From contig CALIAD010000148.1 in the NCBI GenBank assembly GCA_938041635.1, positions 1 to 9,767 of the forward strand: a stretch of DNA of 9,767 nucleotides, read 5' to 3'. The notes under the pieces are model-generated. The model searched no databases, was not told the origin of the DNA, and worked only from the letters and a program-made list of their open reading frames with translations. The DNA comes from an uncultured Atopobium sp. Lineage in GTDB: Bacteria > Actinomycetota > Coriobacteriia > Coriobacteriales > Atopobiaceae. Of the stretch, positions 5,818 through 9,767 are shown one piece after another; positions within the stretch are counted from its first letter, which is position 1, and each line of letters begins with the position of its first letter. A program made the translations under genes and the position numbers.

Positions 5818-7146
5818 ATGATCAAAATTGCAAAATTTGGCGGCTCAAGTGTTGCCTCTGCAGAGCAGTTCAAAAAAGTTAAAGCTATTGTTGAGGCTGA
5901 CCCTGATAGACGTTTTATTGTTTCGTCTGCAGCAGGAAAGCGTCATTCGACTGATAACAAGATTACTGATCTTCTGCTGCTGGTAAATGCTCACATTGAG
6001 TATCACGTTGATTGCACGTCTTTACTTGCAGACATCGAGGCTCGCTTTGTGGAGATTGCTGATCAGCTAGGAGTTGCGTGGCCTGTTGCTGAGGAGTTTG
6101 AGAAGTTCGCTTCAAACATCAAGTCCTTCTCGCCAGAGTATGTAGTAAGTAGGGGCGAGTGGTTTACCTGCCAGATCCTTGCTGAGTATCTTGGTCTGCC
6201 TTTTGTTGACGCAGCGGACGTTATGCTGTTCCATCATGATGGCACCATTGATATGGAGCGCACTGCTTCTAGGCTTAAAGAAGTTGTTGCTCGCAGCGGC
6301 TCGTTTGTGCTGCCTGGCTTCTATGGCGCTACCGTTGACGGTGCCATTAAGCTGTTCCAGCGCGGTGGTGGCGATATTACCGGCGCTATTGTTGCTCGCT
6401 GCTTAGACGCGGATTTGTACGAAAACTGGACTGACGTTTCCGGCTTCCTTTCTGCCGATCCTCGCATTGTTCAGAACCCTCGCGCTATTGGCCGTATTAC
6501 CTTTGACGAGATGCGCGAGCTTTCTTACATGGGTGCTTCCGTTCTTCAGGAAGAGGCCATTTTCCCTGTTCGCGAGGCAAACATTCCAATTCAGATTAAG
6601 AATACCAACCGTCCAGAAGATGCGGGTACGGTTATCCGTGAGACCGCAGATGGCGATACAAACGAGCACTTGATTACAGGTATTGCAGGCAAGAAAGACT
6701 TCTTGGCTATTCACGTCAAGAAGGCTCACATGTCCAACGAGGTTGGCGTCATCAGCCGCGCTCTCAATATTGTTGAGCGCTACGGCGTCTCTGTTGAACA
6801 CATCCCAACAGGCGTTGATTCGTTTGGTATTGTGGTAAATGCCTCCGACGTAAAGGATACGGTTTATTCCATCATCAGCGATATTCGTCGCGAGATTGAG
6901 CCTGATGACATTACGATGGTAGACCGCTTAGCTCTTGTTTCTGTTGTTGGTCGTAATATGTCTAGGCGTTCCGGCACCTCTGGTAAGATCTTTGGCGCGC
7001 TGGGCAATGCGGGCGTCAACATTCGCATGATTACGCAGAGCTCGGAAGAGATTAGTATTATTGTGGGCGTCGATAATGCCGACTTTGATCGCACAATTGG
7101 CGTCATTTATAACGGATTTGTTCGTGACGAAATGGTTTCGAGGTAA
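5818..7146 (+). CDS. lysC: Aspartate kinase with C-terminal tandem ACT domains
   Basis: Phosphorylates aspartate at the entry to the lysine, threonine and methionine pathway. The 442 residues suit the monofunctional form. The kinase domain begins with KFGGSS (6-11), then SSAAGKR (36-42), SRGEW (111-115, with Glu114), QRGGGDITGA (181-190) and ENWTDVSGFLSADPRIV (202-218). Two ACT domains follow at about 296-355 and 372-435, the second holding NIRMITQSSEEISIIVGVD (401-419), so end-product control probably resides here. The ribosome site (AGAGGAA) is inside the hom 3' end, and asd starts 2 bases after the stop with its own site overlapping the lysC end, a pattern of translational coupling. Which amino acid inhibits it cannot be told from sequence. 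Confidence 0.96.
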   Translation: MIKIAKFGGSSVASAEQFKKVKAIVEADPDRRFIVSSAAGKRHSTDNKITDLLLLVNAHIEYHVDCTSLLADIEARFVEIADQLGVAWPVAEEFEKFASNIKSFSPEYVVSRGEWFTCQILAEYLGLPFVDAADVMLFHHDGTIDMERTASRLKEVVARSGSFVLPGFYGATVDGAIKLFQRGGGDITGAIVARCLDADLYENWTDVSGFLSADPRIVQNPRAIGRITFDEMRELSYMGASVLQEEAIFPVREANIPIQIKNTNRPEDAGTVIRETADGDTNEHLITGIAGKKDFLAIHVKKAHMSNEVGVISRALNIVERYGVSVEHIPTGVDSFGIVVNASDVKDTVYSIISDIRREIEPDDITMVDRLALVSVVGRNMSRRSGTSGKIFGALGNAGVNIRMITQSSEEISIIVGVDNADFDRTIGVIYNGFVRDEMVSR

Positions 7147-7148
7147 CT

Positions 7149-8171
7149 ATGGCTTTTGATCCAAACGGTAAGGTTGTTGCAATTCTTGGTGCTACCGGCG
7201 TTGTTGGTGCCCAGATGATGCAGTGCCTTGAAGAGCGTAATTTTCCTATCAAGGAGCTGGTGCTTCTGGCATCCGCTCGAAGCGCTGGTAAAACTATCGA
7301 ATTTGCTGGCCAGCAGATTGTAATCCGCGAAGCAACACCAGAGGCTTTTGAGGGTGTAGATATTGTCCTTGGCGCAGCTGGCGACGAGCAGGCAAAAGAG
7401 CTGCTCCCTGAAGCGGTTAAGCGTGGATGCGTCTGCGTTGATAACTCCCATGCATTTAGAATGGACCCAAACGTTCCGCTGGTAATCCCAGAGATTAACG
7501 CCGAGGATATCAAGAACCATAACGGCATCATCTCTAATCCAAACTGTGCAACCATTATTGGCTTGGTACCTCTGTATCCTCTACATAAGGCAGCAGGTGC
7601 AAAGCGTATTATTGCGTCAACCTATCAGGCTGCATCAGGCGCTGGCCTTCCTGGCCTCACCAGCCTGAAGAATCAGATGGCTGACGTTGTTGCAGGTAGG
7701 GAAGTAACCGAGACCGCTCCATTTGCATACCAGCTGGCAGTCAATCTGATTCCACAGATTGGCGGCTTTGATGAGGTTGGCTACACTTCCGAGGAAATGA
7801 AGATGCAAAACGAGGGTCGCAAGATCATGCACCTTCCTGAGCTGCGCGTTAACTGCACCTGTGTTCGCGTTCCAACGATGCGCTCACACTCTGAGTCCAT
7901 CACTGTTGAGTTTGAGCGTCCTTTGAGTCCAGATGAGGCTCGCGCAATTCTTGAGGCTGCTCCAGGCATCAAGGTTGTGGACAACCCAGCAGAGCTTCAG
8001 TACCCAATGCCTCTTGATACTTCTGACCAGGACCTTATCTATGTTGGTCGTATTCGCGAGGATCTTTCCGCTGATAAAGATACTAACGCGCTGACATTCT
8101 TCTGCTGCGGAGACCAGATTAGGAAGGGTGCCGCAACAAACGCTGTCCAGATTGCAGAGTACCTGCTGTAA
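7149..8171 (+). CDS. asd: Aspartate-semialdehyde dehydrogenase
   Basis: Reduces aspartyl phosphate to aspartate semialdehyde with NADPH, taking the LysC product and supplying Hom. The 340 residues are full length. Visible: the nucleotide-binding AILGATGVVGAQM (11-23), LLASARSAGK (39-48), SNPNCATI with the catalytic nucleophile Cys133, QAASGAGLPGL (160-170) and RVPTMRSHSES (240-250) with Arg240 and the acid-base His247. The start ATG at 7149 follows the lysC stop by 2 bases, with AGGTAA as ribosome site. It is the last gene of the operon: a strong terminator lies 43 bases after its stop. Its semialdehyde could also feed lysine/diaminopimelate synthesis, whose genes are not here. Confidence 0.97.
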   Translation: MAFDPNGKVVAILGATGVVGAQMMQCLEERNFPIKELVLLASARSAGKTIEFAGQQIVIREATPEAFEGVDIVLGAAGDEQAKELLPEAVKRGCVCVDNSHAFRMDPNVPLVIPEINAEDIKNHNGIISNPNCATIIGLVPLYPLHKAAGAKRIIASTYQAASGAGLPGLTSLKNQMADVVAGREVTETAPFAYQLAVNLIPQIGGFDEVGYTSEEMKMQNEGRKIMHLPELRVNCTCVRVPTMRSHSESITVEFERPLSPDEARAILEAAPGIKVVDNPAELQYPMPLDTSDQDLIYVGRIREDLSADKDTNALTFFCCGDQIRKGAATNAVQIAEYLL

Positions 8172-8214
8172 TATCTGGCGTGCAGCCACGCTCACATCAT
8201 TTTCGTTGACCAAG

Positions 8215-8257
8215 TACCCGTTCGATTCTATTTCGTGGATTCGAACGGGTATTTTTG
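8215..8257 (+). terminator. Rho-independent terminator of hom-lysC-asd
   Basis: A perfect 11-bp stem (tacccgttcga, 8215-8225, with 8241-8251) around a 15-base loop, followed by TTTTT (8252-8256). The palindrome could act in both directions, but only the plus side has the T-run. Confidence 0.9.
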
Positions 8258-8307
8258 TGCGTCCGAGTGAAATTTTTCAGCGATAGAGTGCCATTCGGCA
8301 GCAAAGT

Positions 8308-8485
8308 GGTAAAAAATGCGTTTAGTTGGAGTATCCAAAAATGCTTAGTTTCTATGCAAACCATCTACCAGCAATTTTACGTGGACAAAATTGTGGAAAT
8401 TAGTACAAAATTTCTGAGCTGGGTAAACGTAAGTGACAAAATTTCGAAGTCCAAAAATAAACTCCAACTAAACGGATTTTTTACC
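8308..8485. repeat. 178-bp element bounded by 24-bp inverted repeats (MITE-like)
   Basis: 8308-8331 and 8462-8485 are inverted copies of each other with 23 of 24 bases matching (core ctccaactaaac). The interior is AT-rich and has three copies of acaaaatt (8385, 8405, 8436) and two of tccaaaaat (8334, 8450). No transposase frame and no clear target-site duplication are seen. It could be a miniature transposable element, a foldback RNA or a dispersed repeat; the sequence alone does not decide. Confidence 0.7.
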
Positions 8486-8656
8486 CAAAACAGCACCTCT
8501 AATTTGATACATCAATTTCTTGATTAGTTTTCCTGCATATCAGCCATTGTTTATGCACAAACCGCCCATTGTCAGTTAATCGGACACGGAATCGCAATTT
8601 CTTACGCAGTAGCCATACAGTTTGGAGGCAAAATGGAGGCAGCCGAAAAAATCTAA

Positions 8657-8687
8657 CAAAAAAAGGTAGACGGCAAGCCATCTACCT
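8657..8687 (-). terminator. Terminator of tRNA-Arg
   Basis: On the minus strand a near-perfect hairpin (arms 8664-8674 and 8677-8687, with one T-G wobble) is followed by seven T (plus-strand A at 8658-8664). It begins 8 bases after the tRNA CCA end. Confidence 0.85.
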
Positions 8688-8695
8688 GGAATTTC

Positions 8696-8772
8696 TGGTG
8701 CCTCCTGCGCGATTCGAACGCGCGACCTGCGGTTTAGAAGACCGACGCTCTATCCAGCTGAGCTAAGGAGAC
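8696..8772 (-). tRNA. tRNA-Arg (anticodon TCT)
   Basis: A 77-base cloverleaf including an encoded CCA. The acceptor stem GTCTCCT pairs with AGGAGGC (one G-T wobble). The D arm contains AGCTCAGCTGGATAGAGC. The anticodon loop is CTTCTAA with anticodon TCT, reading AGA/AGG codons. The T arm GCGCG-TTCGAAT-CGCGC is perfect. The outermost anticodon-stem pair (27-43) is a T-C mismatch. It resembles E. coli tRNA-Arg(TCT). It is monocistronic with its own promoter and terminator. Confidence 0.97.
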
Positions 8773-8786
8773 GTATAGCGTCGTTC

Positions 8787-8795
8787 ATTATAGCA
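8787..8795 (-). promoter_or_regulatory. Promoter (-10) of tRNA-Arg
   Basis: The minus strand reads TGCTATAAT: a perfect TATAAT (8787-8792) with an extended TGn. It lies 14 bases before the mature tRNA 5' end, so the primary transcript has a very short leader. The -35 is not clear. Confidence 0.6.
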
Positions 8796-8844
8796 ATAAG
8801 GACTGCAAATACGTTGCGCCATCAAAGATTTTCTTATCAGAAGA

Positions 8845-8874
8845 ATGACAAAGGAAAAGAAAAGTAGCTACACT
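8845..8874 (+). promoter_or_regulatory. Candidate promoter of the C-S lyase gene
   Basis: ATGACA (8845-8850, 5 of 6 to the -35 consensus), an 18-base spacer and TACACT (8869-8874). The leader to the ATG would be about 38 bases. Confidence 0.45.
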
Positions 8875-8889
8875 AAAAGCAGCTACACT
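8866..8889 (+). repeat. Direct repeat at the C-S lyase promoter
   Basis: agctacact occurs at 8866-8874 and 8881-8889, offset by 15 bases. The first copy covers the candidate -10 and the second the expected start site, where a repressor could bind. A role as operator is inference. Confidence 0.5.
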
Positions 8890-8918
8890 GATTACAGGCT
8901 TACGTGAATGGAGACACA

Positions 8919-9767
8919 ATGTCTTACGATTTTGAATCCCGCGTTGATCGTGCTGGTACTGGTTCTAGAAAATGGAATGTCATGTACGACGTTAATCCTG
9001 ATGTAGCTCCTGGTATTCCACCGTTTTCTGTTGCTGACATGGAATATCACACAGCTCCAGAGATTGTCGAGGGTCTCAAGGAATATCTCAACGACGCAAT
9101 CCTTGGCTATTCCGTGCCAACTAATCAGATGAAGCAGGCCGTGTGCAAGTGGATGAAGACTCGCCACAACTGGGATGTAAAGCCAGAGTGGCTGCTCAAT
9201 TCTTCAGGCGTGGTACCTGCGCTCTTTGCATCGGTTGCCGAGTTCACCCAGCCAGACGAGGGTGTCATTCTGTTTACGCCTGTCTACCATCCGTTTTACA
9301 TGGCGGTTGAGGAGAATAACCGTGCACTCGTAGAGTGTCCGCTTGTCTTGTCAGAGGGTCCTCACTACGACATTGACTTTGATCTGCTAGAAAAGCTTGC
9401 CGCCGAGCCAAAGAACACCATGGTCATCCTGTGCTCACCTCACAATCCAAGCGGTCGTGTGTGGACCAAAGAAGAGCTCACGCGCATCGCAGAGATTGCG
9501 GTTCAGCACAACCTCATCGTGGTCGCCGACGAGATTCACCACGACCTCATTATGCCAGGCTCCACACACACCGTCTTTGAAACAATTTCCGATGAAGTTG
9601 CAGCGCGCACCATTACCTGCACCTCTGCTTCAAAGAGTTTCAACTTGGCTGGCACGCAGTTCAGCAACATCATCGTGAGCAACCCAGAACTGCGCAGTCG
9701 CCTTGAGAAGCACCTGCAGGCCCGAGAGACCACCTCATGCAATCCAATCAGCTTCAAGGCCTGTGAG
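8919..9767 (+). CDS. PatB/MalY-family PLP-dependent C-S lyase (partial)
   Basis: A fold-type I pyridoxal-phosphate enzyme of the MalY/PatB group, which cleaves cystathionine or cysteine C-S bonds and releases pyruvate and ammonia. ATG at 8919 with GGAG (8910-8913) upstream. 283 codons are visible and the frame is open at the window end; the family is about 390 residues. Visible: RKWN near residue 17, PPFSVADMEYHTAP (34-47, the substrate-binding start typical of the group), LGYSVP (62-67), TPVYHPF with the cofactor-stacking Tyr123, SPHNPSGRVW (173-182) with Asn176, VVADEIHHDL (201-210) with Asp204, and TSASKSFNLAG (235-245) with the Schiff-base Lys239. It would link to homocysteine and methionine formation downstream of homoserine, or to cysteine breakdown with sulfide release. 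I cannot tell patB from malY. Confidence 0.93.
   Translation, partial: MSYDFESRVDRAGTGSRKWNVMYDVNPDVAPGIPPFSVADMEYHTAPEIVEGLKEYLNDAILGYSVPTNQMKQAVCKWMKTRHNWDVKPEWLLNSSGVVPALFASVAEFTQPDEGVILFTPVYHPFYMAVEENNRALVECPLVLSEGPHYDIDFDLLEKLAAEPKNTMVILCSPHNPSGRVWTKEELTRIAEIAVQHNLIVVADEIHHDLIMPGSTHTVFETISDEVAARTITCTSASKSFNLAGTQFSNIIVSNPELRSRLEKHLQARETTSCNPISFKACE

Larger units (their letters stand above)
8172..8695. other. Gene-poor AT-rich region between asd and tRNA-Arg
   Basis: This 524-base stretch has no gene I can support. It holds the asd terminator (8215-8257), a 178-bp element flanked by inverted repeats (8308-8485), a small direct repeat tggaggca (8623-8630 and 8634-8641, 11 bases apart) and the tRNA terminator (8657-8687). 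Confidence 0.6.

Noticed and set aside
8255..8527. 90-codon plus-strand frame through the inverted-repeat element
   Set aside because: It starts in the asd terminator tail, lacks a ribosome site, and consists largely of the repeat element; no domain is recognised.
8569..8766. 65-codon plus-strand frame ending in the tRNA gene
   Set aside because: It reads through the tRNA terminator and most of the antisense strand of tRNA-Arg; an artefact.
1..9767. GC-content step marking the lineage change
   Set aside because: Spot counts on single 60-base lines either side of the junction gave similar GC (about 50%), so base composition does not help locate it.

Overview
The window joins two stretches of DNA that look as if they come from different bacteria. 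Positions 1 to about 3250 look like a low-GC Gram-positive of the Lactobacillales. They carry a secreted repeat-rich surface protein, a class 1A (fumarate-type) dihydroorotate dehydrogenase very close to the Lactococcus/Streptococcus PyrDA family, an SmtB/CzrA-like ArsR repressor, and the C-terminal half of a P1B-type metal ATPase. Positions from about 3250 to 9767 look like a Gram-positive of a different lineage. My best guess is an Atopobium/Coriobacteriia-like actinobacterium; this rests on protein flavour and remembered gene order and was not tested. The two parts meet inside a single open reading frame (2362-4347, minus strand) that starts as threonine synthase and ends as a metal ATPase. 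Neither half is complete.

Layout, left part (all minus strand): a partial surface-protein gene (1-767) with a near-consensus promoter; pyrD (978-1910) with an extended -10 promoter; a rho-independent terminator (2030-2058); arsR (2061-2357); and the ATPase fragment directly upstream of arsR, 4 bases away and probably co-transcribed with it.

Layout, right part: the thrC 5' portion (minus) diverges from hom-lysC-asd (plus) across a 328-base gap that holds a GC-rich 16-bp tandem repeat. hom, lysC and asd are packed with 2-base gaps and end at a strong terminator (8215-8257). Then comes a gene-poor AT-rich stretch with a 178-bp element bounded by 24-bp inverted repeats, a tRNA-Arg(TCT) on the minus strand with its own promoter and terminator, and a partial PatB/MalY-type C-S lyase gene (8919-9767) running off the window.

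The right-hand genes form a coherent pathway. LysC phosphorylates aspartate, Asd reduces aspartyl phosphate to the semialdehyde, Hom makes homoserine, and ThrC makes threonine from phosphohomoserine. The homoserine kinase gene (thrB) is not in the window. The PatB/MalY-like enzyme would act on cystathionine or cysteine in sulfur amino acid metabolism. On the left, ArsR and the ATPase form a metal-homeostasis pair.

The most important caution is the junction near 3238-3264. A chimeric contig is the simplest explanation, so the 661-residue fusion should not be read as a real bifunctional enzyme without independent proof.
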